DNA from: Planococcus citri
Lineage: Eukaryota; Arthropoda; Insecta; Hemiptera; Pseudococcidae
Direction of reading: 5' to 3'
Length of the DNA stretch: 64,000 bases
Assembly (NCBI RefSeq): GCF_950023065.1
Contig: NC_088681.1
Location: forward strand, 56,516,836-56,580,835
Under the pieces are notes generated by a model that saw only the letters and a program-made list of their open reading frames with translations, was not told the DNA's origin and did no database searches. The position numbers and the translations under genes were made by a program. Positions 12,949 through 25,100 of the stretch are shown here, piece after piece. Position 1 is the stretch's first letter, and each line of letters begins with the position of its first letter.

Positions 12949-12952
12949 AAAT

Positions 12953-14255
12953 ATTAAATCAGATCTCCAAGTTTGCGCTGAATTTTCAAAGTTGAACTTT
13001 CAATATTTTAAAAAGTCCAAACTTTCAAATTTAAAAAAATTTTTGAACTTAAAATGTGCATTCAATGACTTTTCAAACAATCAAATTCGTTACGATCTAC
13101 ATCGGATTGTTCGAAGATATTTACAGTTGAAGTATAACGTCTACACTTATTTTCAAGATGACCCCCCCCCCCCCTCCATCGCCCTTCTGTGAGGGTTGGG
13201 GCCCAACCCCAGCTGAAAGTGTTGTTCTCAATTTTCGGAAGGTCAATTAACAAAAACCAACAGGTATTAGTTCAAAAGTGTAGTTATATCTAATGCTTTC
13301 TAGGTACATACTACATAGTATAATGTGTTTCTAAGTATTCGTATTTACGGCGAACTGGGTATGCAAATTTATTAACACCTACCGGGTGATTAAAAAATTA
13401 TGAACTTCCAAAACTTTTATACTTAATTCCTGAGGACTGAAATAACTGGGAAAAAAATCTGTTTACGGAGGTTTCAAGACAATTGAGAGGACTTTTAAAA
13501 ACATTCCCAAAAAATTCCAAAAGCTCAAAGCTGAGCTTTTTTTGAAATTCGACGTTCAAAAACTTTCCGAATTTCGGAGCTGTGATTAGAATTTACAACT
13601 ACGTGCATTCTGTGATCACTGATGACTTGATGAGATTCGTAAAACCATGAAGGGTACAAAGCCCCAAAACTTTGGTCAAAATACAAAAAAATGTGAAATA
13701 ATTGTGTGACATGTCGATTTATATGTATGTTTTTGAGGTCGGTGAACACGAATACCAACTTGCTTCTTTTATTTTACACCTCCAACGCTCCATTTCAACC
13801 CCCCCTCCCCCGGAAAGAATTTCCTAAAAATTAAAAAAATAATCATGTGACATATGGTTTATTAGGTTTTTGGGGTCGCTGAATACAAATATCAACTTAT
13901 TTTTTGATCCAAACCCTCAGACGCTTTCTCACCCGGCAGCGCTCCCTCAATTTCTGAAAAACTGAGAAGAATTATGCAACAGATGGTGTATTTGATTTTT
14001 GGAAGTACCTACCAAATACGAATATTTGCTTGTTTTTTTTTCGAGAAAATTTTTCAAAACAGTTTCGTTCCTTTCAGTAAGGTAACGCTGGAAATGTGTA
14101 CAAAAAAATGGGAGGTGTCTACACAAAAAAAATTTTGGGATAGTTTTACATCAAAACTAACATTTTGGGTGACTTTCGTCAAAATTGGAGAGAGTGCCGA
14201 ATTCAATATCACATCCTGAAAGGCTCTTTCCGTCAATTTACTTTCCAAGAAATTT
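12953..14255. other. Noncoding region with dispersed repeat fragments
   Basis: No exon supported. The stretch from 13338 (TCGTATTTACGGCGAACTGG onward, ~39 bp) is nearly repeated at 37259-37298. The stretch near 14144-14230 (TTTACATCAAAACTA, GTCAAAATTGGAG, GTGCCGA) recurs near 20675-20775. Confidence 0.55.
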
Positions 14256-14780
14256 CAGTAATTCATTAAAAATTACCAGTAATTTACCAAACATTACCAG
14301 TAATTTACCCAAACATTACCAGTAATTTACCCAAAATTACCAGTAATTTACCCAAAATTACCAGTAATTTACCCAAAATTACCAGTAATTTACCCAAAAA
14401 TTACCAGTAATTTACCAAAAATTACCAGTAATTTACCAAAAATTACCAGTAATTTACCAAAAATTACCAGTAATTTACCAAAAATTACCAGTAATTTACC
14501 AAAAATTACCAGTAATTTACCAAAAATTACCAGTAATTTACCAAAAATTACCAGAAATTTACAAAAAATTATCAGTTATTTCCCAAAAATTTCGAGTAAT
14601 TTACCCAAAATTACCAGAAATTTACCAAATATTATTAGTAATTTACCATAAATTGCCAGTAATTTACCAAATATTACCAGTAGGTAAATGACCATAAGTT
14701 GCTGGTAATTCACTAGTAATTTACCAGAAATCACGAGTGATTTACCAAAAATTACCAGTAATTTACCAAAAGTTACCGTT
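14256..14780. repeat. 21-bp minisatellite array
   Basis: Head-to-tail copies of a 21-bp unit, CCAGTAATTTACCAAAAATTA, with a CCCAAAA variant in the left half and AAAAA in the middle. About 12 units (14270-14560) are nearly identical, then copies decay to the right. The gradient from clean to degenerate suggests recent local expansion on one side. Confidence 0.9.
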
Positions 14781-16850
14781 GATTTAAAATTAACTAAAAA
14801 TCATCAGTAATTTTCCAGAAACTACCACCAATTTACTATGAATTATATGCTATCGATTTGCCAAAAGTGTCCAATAATTAACTTAATTGCCAGTAAATTA
14901 CATAAATTGCTGGTATAGGTAGCTTACAAGAAATCATCATATCCCAATGCCACTCCCACTCTAAAATTCGTCAAAATATCATTTCAAAAATCCGTTATTA
15001 ATATTTTTTCTTTGAATTGGTAAACAATTTTTCAACGAATTAAATTTGAAGAATTATACATATGAGACGACAAAAGTTGATGAATTTTATTACTCATATG
15101 TACTTTGACGGCTTGAGCGAATGTTTTCAAAAAATTTGAAAAATGGACTGCAAAATTCAAACAATTTTATGATTTTGGAAAAATTGGGCAAAAACGTTGT
15201 GAACACTTACAGGTTAAAAAAGGACTGAATTTCAACAAAAAAAAAATCATCAAAATGTTAAAGTCAAAAAATTTATGAACTCAAAAATCTGAATTTTGGT
15301 AATTTAAAAATTCCGCAGGATTCTTGTTAAAAATTAGGTAGTAGTGAAAGTGATTGCATCAATTCTACTGTAGCTGTATGTGTAGATTCCTGAAAAATGA
15401 TCTTTTGAAAGTTTTAAAAATGTCAAGGGCAAAAACTGAATTCTTATTTTTGAAATTGCACCTAGTACATATATTCGAAAGCTTCTCCCTTCGCTTCGTT
15501 CAAGCCTGTTCGGTTGTCTTCATAGAATCGAAATTTTTAAAAAACAACAATTTGCTTTTCTTTTCCGAATTTCCACAATTGAAATTTCCAAAAGAAAGCT
15601 ATCATTTCTTAATTCTGAAATTTCTAAGCCAGAAAAATAAATTCCTCGCATAAGAAATACTGAGGTAGGTATGTTTTTTTACTTCTCAAAGTACCTACGA
15701 ATTTTAAAAAATGTGCGCCCTCGTTTCGTTTCGGTGAATTCGTCTTGATTTTTTCTAAAATAAAACACCAAAAATTCGAAAGAGGAATACGAGTTAAGAA
15801 TTAATTGATTAAATTATCAAAGCGTTTTTGTAATTTTATTTGGCAATACATACATATGTAGTATTTTCTGTTTATGCCATTCAGTAAGATTTTGGTTAAT
15901 ACACACACCCTCAAAAACAGCCTTCTAGTTTCATTGTCACCATTTCCACTAAATTTTCTCAATCCTCCTCGAACCTGATAAATTAAAATTTTCACAAATA
16001 GATTGATTATTTCTACTCAAACACTCGATGCTATAAATTCAACGTTCATCAATTTTGGCGTCTGTACACGTTGTTGTGGTAATTCGACACCCTCGCTGTA
16101 AAAGTATACACCTTAATCTGGAAATTCGATACGAAAAAACAAAAAAAAAGTAGGTATAGGTAAAGGTATCAACCTTGGAATAAGAAAAGAGCGAACGATG
16201 AACGCTGAATGGAGTTTTTAAAATTAAAATACCAGCTCTCATAGCAGCCTACTCCTCAGATCGATTAACTTTTCAAGCAAAGAGTAGCAACCTTTGCCAA
16301 GAAAAAAGCCAAATTGCTGGCAATTTAAAAAGCGAAATCAAAATTAGCGCTGTTCTGCGTGTTGCTGCGCTGTTTCAAAGTCTGTATAGGAGCATTCGAG
16401 AGTAATACCTACCTAGAAAGTTTTAAACGATATAAAATATGAAGGCAATGTACCCGTCAGCTTTACGCAGCTTGCAACGGTTATATACGGTGGCGGTGGT
16501 GTGAAGACGAAGACGAAAGTGACATCTGCGACGTAAATTCAAACAAGATGTTTAAAGCTTATTTGACGCGATAATTTTTAACACTTATCAAGAAAACGTG
16601 CCCGATGCCTAGAGGTGATAAGCGAATCCCAAAACAGGGTGACACGACGCAGCGTTCGTCGGTGTATTTTGAATAATTACGTTCGTTAAAGACGACAAAT
16701 TTAATGTTTATTAAATTCGAAAAGAAAACGGCTCGAGACTTGTATTTTGCTCGAAAATCATTCGTCTCGTTTGTTTAAAGAGTCGACTTGGCGTAAAATC
16801 GTTTGTTTCGAGGGATTGTTTTTGCACGTACGTATACGGTACGTTTTATC

Positions 16851-16919
16851 TTTTTTTTTTTTTTTTTTTTTTTTTTTGTTTCACTCTTACTTCTTTCCTT
16901 TTTTTTTTTTTTTTTTTTT
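16851..16919. repeat. Two poly(T) tracts
   Basis: A 27-base T run (16851-16877) and a 21-base T run (16899-16919), separated by a short pyrimidine-rich spacer. The apparent ORFs across them are poly-Phe artefacts. Confidence 0.9.
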
Positions 16920-17222
16920 CATGAAAGAGCTTTTAAGCTCGGAAAATTTCCATCCGTTGGAAAAGTGTGCTCGCGATTACCGTTTGCTGCATGGTATTTT
17001 ACTGTAGCGAGCTTCGGTGTGATTTTTAGTATAACGAGAATTATGTCGAGCTGTTGTTATGATAATGAGGTTTTAAGTTTATCTTATCCGCGAGCTTTCG
17101 ATGGACCGCGTACCTTCGCAAGGGTTAAATACCTACGCCAGTTATCCGACATAATGGTCGCGTTTTTATTTTCTCTTTAGCGTTTTTAACTATTTGCCTC
17201 TTAAAACATCACAATGAAATGT

Positions 17223-17223
<1 letters not shown>

Positions 17224-17256
<33 letters not shown>
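17224..17256. repeat. (CGT)n trinucleotide microsatellite
   Basis: Eleven uninterrupted CGT units followed by AGTAGTA. Confidence 0.95.
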
Positions 17257-17451
17257 AGTAGTATGTCTACAAAACTGAAAATTAATGCTGCTAATATGTG
17301 AATGAACAATAATACCTATCTGCATGATATTTTTAATAGGAACAAATTAACTAGAACCAATTTTGACGATAAATGATCTGGTTTCTAAAAATGACTTAGG
17401 TAATTCTCTCATTTATGTTTAAAACGGCGGCTAAATTTTTCCAATATAGCT

Positions 17452-19201
17452 GGGGAGCCCAATTAAGGATAAATTGCACCCCCACCCCCCGTTGATCCTC
17501 CGAGGCAACTTTTTTCTTAAAGGGGGAGTTCCTAAGGAACGTTCCTTGCCCTTGTACTAAAAAAAAGTGGCCCTACTTACAAAATGGCGGGCATTTCGAT
17601 TGACAGGTAAGCCGAAATCGCAGATTTTGTGTTCTAGGACTTGCACAAAATTTTTCAAACTGTACAAATGTAGACCGAACGATCAAGCAAAAATTAATCA
17701 CCTGTCAACATTTCAAGTGCTACTCGTAAAGTGCATTTTTCGATTTCTGGTGAATTTTTGAAAGTCAAATTTATAGACCAAAAATGAGGTAAAAAATCAA
17801 AATCTTACCGAATTGACCAAGAAAGCTGAAATTTGGGACACACCCTATTTTTGACATGACAAATCGATTGGAAACTGTTTCAAACTGTTTTGAGCAGTTC
17901 TGAAGCCTCCAGCAGATTTTTGAAACCCGAAATTCCCACAACATTTCATCAAGTGGAGTTGGATAGCCGAAATTTACTCTGCAAACTAATTTTAATACGC
18001 TACGAAGTCAACTGCAGGGGGATTTCAAGTTGTTTTCGAGCATTCAGTGATTTTTTGAAAATTACTGGAGCCTCCAGGAGATTTTTGAAACTTGAAGTTT
18101 CCTAAAAATGTCATCAAACGGAGATGGAAAGTCAAAATTCATTCTGCCAACTAATTTTAATACGCCACGAAGTCGTCTGCTGCAGGATTTCAAGTCGTTT
18201 TGGAGCCTCCAGCAAGTTGTTGAGAGGTCAAGTGGCGTTTTTTGGAAAATTGAAATTTCCAAAAAGTAGCTGGAAGCTTCAAAATCGTTTAAAACCATTT
18301 GAAACCACCATGTAGTCGACTTCATATCGTATTGAAATTAGTTTGCGAAGTAAATTTCAGCTTGCCAAACTCACTTGGTAAAATGTTGCGGGAATTTCAA
18401 GTTTCAAAAATGTACTGGAGGCTCCAGTAATTGTCAAAAAGTCGCTGGAGGCTCCAAAACAATTTGAACCCGCTTGAAGTCGTCTTCAGAGGATGTTAAA
18501 ATTGGAGTGTAGAATAAATCTCAGCTTTCCACCGCCATTTGATGAAATTTTGTGAAAATTTCAAGTTTCAAAAATCTGATGGAGGCTCAAGGAATTATCA
18601 AAAAGTCGCCGGAGGCTAAAAAACGACTTAAAATTCACCTGCAGTACTTGTATCACATTGAAATTAGTTTGCAGTGTAAATTTCAGCTTTCCAACTCCAT
18701 TTTGGTGAGATTTTGTGGGAATTTTGAGTTTCAAAAATCTGCTGGAGACTCCAGAACTGCTCAAAACGGTCTGAAACAGTTTCCAATCGATTTTTCATGT
18801 CGAAAATACGGTGTGTCCCAAATTTAAGCTTTCTTGGTCAATTTGGTAAAATTTTGATTTTTTTACCTCATTTTTGACTTAAGTAAATTTGATTTTCAAA
18901 AATTTACCAAAAATCGAAAAAGATAATTTAGCACTTGAAATTTTATCAGGTGATAAATTTTTTCCTGCTCCTTCGTTCTACCTTTGTAAGGTTTAAAAAA
19001 TTTCGTACAAGTCCTATGTTGGAACGCAAAATCTGCGATTTCGGCTTACCTGTAAACCAAAATGGCCGCCATTTTGTAAGTAGTGCCACTTTTTTTCTGT
19101 ACAAGACCTAGAAATGTTCCTTAGGACTCCCCCTTTAAGAAAAAAGTTGCCCCGGAGGATCGACGGGGGAAGGGGTGCAATTTAACCTTAGTGGGCTCAC
19201 C
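17452..19201. mobile_element. Foldback element, ~1.75 kb, two ~870-bp inverted arms
   Basis: The left arm read forward matches the right arm read in reverse complement in order: GAGCCC end, TAAATTGCACCCC, GATCCTCCG-GGCAACTTTTTT, CTTAAAGGGGGAG, CTTACAAAATGGCGG, AAGCCGAAATCGCAGATTTT, TGAGGTAAAAAATCAAAAT, TTGACCAAGAAAGCT, GGGACACACC, ATCGATTGGAAACTGTTTC and CAGATTTTTGAAAC. Each arm also carries tandem ~160-bp units centred on CTCCAGCAGATTTTTGAAA (near 17909 and 18071 on the left). No transposase is seen. The almost spacer-less arrangement makes it a foldback-type element. The arms are diverged, so it is not very recent. Confidence 0.85.
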
Positions 19202-19226
19202 GACTAATATGTTTCATTTGCAAAAT

Positions 19227-19971
19227 GAATGGTGCTATTCAAGAAGGTCCTATCGCCAAAAAACTGGTTTTGAGAAAAACACATTTTTATATTTCTGTGT
19301 TTTGCTATTTTGGTTTACAATAATATAGCGAGCTCCGGTTTTTTTTTTGTTGAACAGAAGCATCTTTCCACTATTTATTTCCTGCGTAGTAATTTTTTTC
19401 CCATCGCCAGTATTTCCATGGGAGCGCTTTACAAAAGAGACCTTGATAGGACCTTCTTGAAACGACAGGACCTTCTTGCGGTTATTCCACCTAAAAATCG
19501 ATTTTATTCCTTCTCAAACCCACCAAAAACATGAAATAGTTCAGACAATTTGTTAGGTATGTAATTTACAAGTTTAAAACACCAACTCTTGAGGAAAAAA
19601 TTAAATTCAGAATCACTCGATTTTTTTCATTTTTACAAAATTTGATTTCCGTCGCACCCCACTCCCCCTCCCCCAAGGGGTCGGGCAAAAAAAAGGACAT
19701 CGGATTCGAATTCATCGTTGAAAATTACTACGAAATCACTACTTCCAACTCTTGAGTTTTGTTGTAAAACCTCATGCGCCATTTTTTTTGCCATCCAAGT
19801 CACTGTGGTGGGCCGGCCTCACCAACTTCATATGGCTGCTGTTTGTGAAAAACACCACACAGTGCGCTGCGGTTTGCACCACTGTGTGCAGAAAATGTCA
19901 GAGATTCAAATTTCATGAACTCCTCAAAAAGGTCCTATCGGTCGATAGGACCTTCTTGAATAGCACCATTC
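19227..19971. mobile_element. Non-autonomous TIR element B, 745 bp, 4-bp TSD AAAT
   Basis: Bases 19227-19255 and 19943-19971 form a perfect 29-bp TIR beginning GAATGGTGCTATTCAAGAAG. AAAT flanks both sides (19223-19226 and 19972-19975). The terminal motif AGGACCTTCTTG recurs inside (near 19451 and 19469), and a second GGTCCTATCG next to the right TIR makes a local palindrome (19931-19952). No transposase. Its build (GAAT start, AAAT duplication, repeated terminal motif) mirrors element A at 12319. Confidence 0.85.
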
Positions 19972-19975
19972 AAAT

Positions 19976-22037
19976 CATAGCAAGAAAAATGACATTTATC
20001 GTAAAATTCTCTGTCAAATATGAGGACAGGGGGGATTTCACCACATGTAGGCCTACATATTGGTAGAATATATTCTCAGAAATGCAAAAATCTTCATTTT
20101 TTAGGTTTCTGTTTTTTTTTTTTTTTTTTTTGTAATACAGTGAGGAGGCGAAATTTTTTCAATATGTTTCACTCATGAAATCGTCTGTTATACCTGCGTT
20201 TGTAACTCAAAAATGAAAAATTGTCAGTTTTGTTATTTTTTCCGGAAACGTTGACCTTAAAAGTCTAAAAACATGGCAAAAAATCACAAAAGATCAAGTT
20301 TTTTGCAGGACTTAGATTTTTTAGAGCATGTTGCATCAGTTTTTGAGCTACATAATATTACAGTTATATGTACCTTAAGGTGTAAATATATTTCTCAAAA
20401 TTTCGCAGTGGGCCCTTTCCGTTTTTTAAAATGAATTTTTGAAAATTTTCAACCCGTTCCCCCTCCCCAAAACTCATTGAATATGGAAATTTTCATTAAA
20501 AATCTACATACACACCTATTTAATGACTATTTCTTACAATGGAAAATTTAAAAATTTTTGGATCACTTTCTCTGGAGTACAAGAATTGTGAATTTTGAGC
20601 TGGTATGAACACATTTCTTGGTTTATGGCGGGGGAGAGGGGGGTGGGGTCGACTCAAAAAATGTTTCGAGTTGATTTTACATCAAAACTACCCATTATTT
20701 TGGGTGAGAGTTTCGTCAAAATTGGAGGAAGTGCCGATTTCACTATTTTATAGTATAGAGGGCTCTTTTTGGTGAATTGCTACCTATCTACATAGTACCT
20801 AATTATAGGGAAACTATTAATAATCTTTGGTAAATTTTACCTACGTTTTCTCATTTTTGAATTTTTGAAAAAATGAATTCGATTTTTAAAATATTGATGA
20901 AATTGTAGGTGAATTAAAAAAAAATCAATTTCATTTTCTGAGCTAAGTATGGCCCAGGGTCACGTGAGATCCTTGAAAGTTGAACGTATAAATAACTACT
21001 CGAATAATTTCACGAACATCACTAATTTATCGCTTAGATACCGACCCAATTTCTACATAAGTTGTAAGCATAGTATACACATCTATAAGTATCTACAATC
21101 TATATACTTAATCTTGGCGAAAAATTCTTATATGTATTCGCGAGCTGAAATTCTACGTAGGTAGATACGAGCTAGAAGGCAAAGAAACAGAACGAAACGA
21201 AACGAGAAAAAAACCACTCATATTTTCCGTATCAGACCATCTGTCAAGACTTGGAAGCTTTTATTGGCTCATGTTGCAACATATTTTTCAAGTTAGGTGA
21301 AAAAAAATTTCATACAGGAATAAAATACGACCACGACTTCCTTTATAAATAATATCGGTAAAACATCCATGCTATGTATTCCATTTAAAAATAGATTCAG
21401 AACGAGTCAAACTCCCTGCATCACCATTCTCAATTCTGTAGTACGAGTAGCTATTTCTCCAGCAGTTCTCTTATATCAATTCGATTCGATGATACCTAGC
21501 AACACGTCGCGAAGTGAAATTTTTCATAAGAAATAAAAAACGAGTTGGAGAAAAAAAAGAGAAAAAAATATGTAGGTGCGAAGAGCAGAGAGTTATATGC
21601 TAGGCTACGTGGATAGAAGAAGAACGAAAAAATGGAACATTTGTCGAAAAGTCATAAGTGGATGGGAAATTCTTTTCATATTTCGGGCGAAGGTTTAGGT
21701 TGTACATATGATATTCGGTGGGTACCTAATGGCTTGATATCGCGTTTTGTCGTCGTCCATTTTTGGTTTTTAATCCATTACAAAACACTATTTTATGTAC
21801 CTATATCTTTGAAATTGTACTCGTAGAAGTGAGACAGATGCATCAGAATTTGATCAGTGTTTCTATAATTTCTTAATTTTTATAGGTAGAATTTCTCTGA
21901 TAGTTTTACCATTTTGAATGAATTTAGGACCCCATCATGCATTTTCTTTCCAATATCATTAAAAATCTATTTCTAAACGTTCTCATTGCTCAACCAAAAG
22001 CTCAGACTAACTTAGTATCTTTTTTATGTATTTGCAG
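19976..22037. other. Noncoding region upstream of the TMEM272-like exons
   Basis: About 20560-20780 is a dispersed repeat related to 14144-14230. 21300-22037 looks single-copy and is likely intron of the gene whose exon begins at 22038, because that exon opens with a splice acceptor. No upstream exon was identified. Confidence 0.5.
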
Positions 22038-22183
22038 GTGTTGGACGACTCAGCCATAGTCACCGAAGCGCTTCACCTTTTCACACCGGTAGCGTTCGAG
22101 GCAACTTATCAACAGCCAATCATTCGAATACTGATGAAAAGAACAGTTCGAGAAGAGCTAGTAGTAGCGTCAGTCAGGTTGGT
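22038..22183 (+). CDS. TMEM272-like gene, exon a (Ser-rich N-terminal part)
   Basis: Acceptor TTTGCAG ends at 22037 and donor GTAAGT starts at 22184. Two bases complete a codon from an earlier exon, then 48 codons read as a polar, Ser/His/Arg-rich segment (starts VGRLSHSHRSASPF). The other two frames hit stops inside or just past the exon. It ends in phase 0, matching the next exon. The segment is probably disordered and cytosolic. Confidence 0.7.
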
Positions 22184-25100
22184 GTAAGTTGGAATTTTCA
22201 GTCATTATTTTTCATAGCTCTATGTATAGTACTAGATACACTGATATAGATATACTATCCACGATACTCGTATTACACTTACTTTAGTTTAGTAGCCTAC
22301 GTGTTCGTTGAACGTAGGATACGGTGGTATTAGCCTCATCCTAATAGAAAAAAGAAAACTCCTTCGTTTCTATTACGTATTCCAATCACGCGTTCGTATT
22401 TTTATACTTATCTTTTCGCTGGTCTCGTTATATATTGTGCGAGCTATAGGTACTGTACCTACCTGTTATATAAAAACGCGTGACAGGGCGCAGCATTTAT
22501 CCATCGAATACCAATCTAGCATTGGTAGTAGGTACTGTAGGTAGGTAGGGTAATACCTCTCGCCGCAACCCTGTCGGTGCTCTGTATATATCTCTATTTT
22601 TCTACTCGTATACTATTTCTCTATCTACACACGCGTTTAATTTAGTAACCCTTTTATTCAACAGGTGTCCGCCGACGATCGACGTCATTTATGCGAGCAT
22701 ACGAAATTAAATCCAGAATCGGGTCTCGGATTGACAGCCTACGGTTCGTTCGTGTATCAGTTGAATCACGCCAATATGGAGTCGACCAGTACCTTTGATT
22801 TCGTGCTCAAAGCGTTGAGAATAATTTACAGAACAGGTAAGAAAACATGATATTTTACCTTTTATTTTATTTTTCGCCTTTCGTGCCAGACGTTTATCAG
22901 CAAAAATCGGAATCGAGTATAAAATCAATACAATGTAAATAGTTATCTACATATTCAAATCGGACACGAATTTGCCTCCGTAAAAAAAAAAAATGAACAA
23001 AATATACTTGACTCGAAAGTTTAAAAAATGAATTTTGAAACATTGTATGCATGTTTTTCAATTTTTCATCCCAGCAAATAGAATTGCACCACATGGATTT
23101 GGCAGATCAAAAAAAATGTCTTATGATCTCTGACGCAATCAAAATTTTAGATGCTGAAGTTCATTTTTGGATTTTTGGCGAGTTATTATAAATTTAAGAA
23201 ATTCCAACGAGCTTTTTTCTCTAATTTTTCAACATTTTTTACCAACTTTTTTTTCTCCGAATACATAAAAGCTTCATTTCAATTCCACCCTTCTTAAAAA
23301 ATTACCACACTTGAGCCATTCTGAAGCCTTCAGAAAACTTTCGATGTTCTTCTAGTAGACATTTTAAGCATACCTATTATCTACATCAAAATTCCATGTG
23401 ATTAAATTTATTTTTGGATTTTTAGCGAATTTTTGAAAAGAAGCAGTTTCAAATAAAATTGACCTATGTAAATAATGATTCCATTGCATTGAACTCCCCC
23501 CTCTCCCACTCCCAATTCAAAAACTATCAGCTTCATGAAATTATGAATCCTCTGACAAGTTTTCAATTTCCTCCAGGAAACTTCAAATTGCTCTGGAAAA
23601 ATCAATAATGGTTTTGGGCTCTACAATGGTTGGTTGGTTCTTACTGGGCACTACGTCGACTGAAATTGAAAAAACATATTGTTTTCAAAAACTAAAGCCC
23701 TGGGGATATTTACTTACTGACACCGCAGAAGGATCGTCGTCATTATCGTAGTCGCACTCCTTAGCGTATATTTCCATCTATATTAGCCGGTATCTAGAGT
23801 ATCTGATAGTTTCTTTCAGGGTCTTACAGGGAGAGTTGGCTGGTGAGTTTGTTGTTAACAGCTCCGATCGTTTCCTCCCTATCATCGATCTTCCTTGGAT
23901 TTTCCCCTGTATACCTACTGCTATAGCATGAAAATACCGTTTTCTTGTATTTTATGAGCTATACACATATACTTTAGCTTCCTGTTTTTGATATCTTCAA
24001 CTACGACTCTCCACTCCTCTCCTATTCTTGCTAATACTTCCTTGTTGGTAATGAAGTCCTTCCATGAGATCCGTAGTAGCCTTCGATAGCACCACATCTC
24101 GAAAGCGGATACTTTCTTCTCGCATTCTGCACTCATGGTCCATGTTTTGCAGGAATACTTCAGAATGGTCCATACGTAGCATCGCATAATTCTCTTCCTC
24201 AGATCTATACTCATTGTTCAATTTCCCAGCACATTAGCAAGGTTGTTGAGAGTGGTTTTGCCATTCCAATCTGTGATTTAATTTCTTTATGATCTCCACC
24301 ATCGTTGTTTATCAGTGCTCCAAGGTATCTGAATTGGTATACATTTTCAATTTCTTGTGTTCCGATGTTGATTTTGACCTCTTTATCGTCTCCTTTTGTA
24401 AATCTCATCACCTTGGTCTTGCCTGCGTTTATTTTCACTCCATATTTTAATTCAGCACTGTTGATGTAGTGGGTTGAGCCACGGCTTTCTGAATAAGAGG
24501 TTGTGGGTTCAAATCCCCTAGAGATGCAGGTGTTAACGTGTAATGTATCCATTGTAAATAGTGCATTTAACATCTATTACACGTTAAGCTCCGAGCACCA
24601 GAAGAGCAGACCCTACTGACAAGAAAAACACGGTTAAACGCTTAAAACTGAGACCGCGTTTTTTGGTGCGTTTAGACCCCCTGGAGAGTAAGATGGCATA
24701 AACGCAGTGCGGATGCAGTGGAAAAACGCGGTCTACTTCAACAAAACTGGTTTCAGGTAGAACATTGTGACAGCGGATTTGAAAAAAGCTAGCGGATTTG
24801 ATAAAACGCGGGCATAATAGCTGAAAAGTGAGACTAAAACGTGTTTTTCTTGTCAATAGGGGAGCTAACAGAAATGCATGCAATCTGTTGCCAGTATCAA
24901 AAAGCTGTAACTGGTTTGAGCAACTATAGGCAGCAGTGATTACTGAGCTCAGGGTTCTAAAAACCAGGCTAGCAATAAATGAGCTACTTTGTAGATAGCG
25001 TAGAAAGCAATGGGAAACTACTACATGAAAGCTCAAAACAATGTTGATTCCCCAGAATAATTGCTGTGGCATAGGCATTCGCCTCACCCTGTAAGGGTAC

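Larger units (their letters stand above)
14781..17451. other. Noncoding region, no supported exon
   Basis: 14781-16000 is AT-rich with decayed minisatellite at its left edge. 16440-17260 has more CG dinucleotides, looks single-copy, and contains two long T runs and a CGT microsatellite. It could hold an upstream exon or regulatory sequence for the gene starting by 22038, but no splice-bounded ORF can be defended. Confidence 0.5.

Noticed and set aside
16747..17180. Two overlapping plus-strand frames of 86 and 125 residues
   Set aside because: They run through long T tracts that translate as poly-Phe; no family resemblance.
18062..18325. Similar minus- and plus-strand frames around 18.1-18.3 kb
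   Set aside because: Produced by the foldback symmetry and its tandem units, not by a gene.
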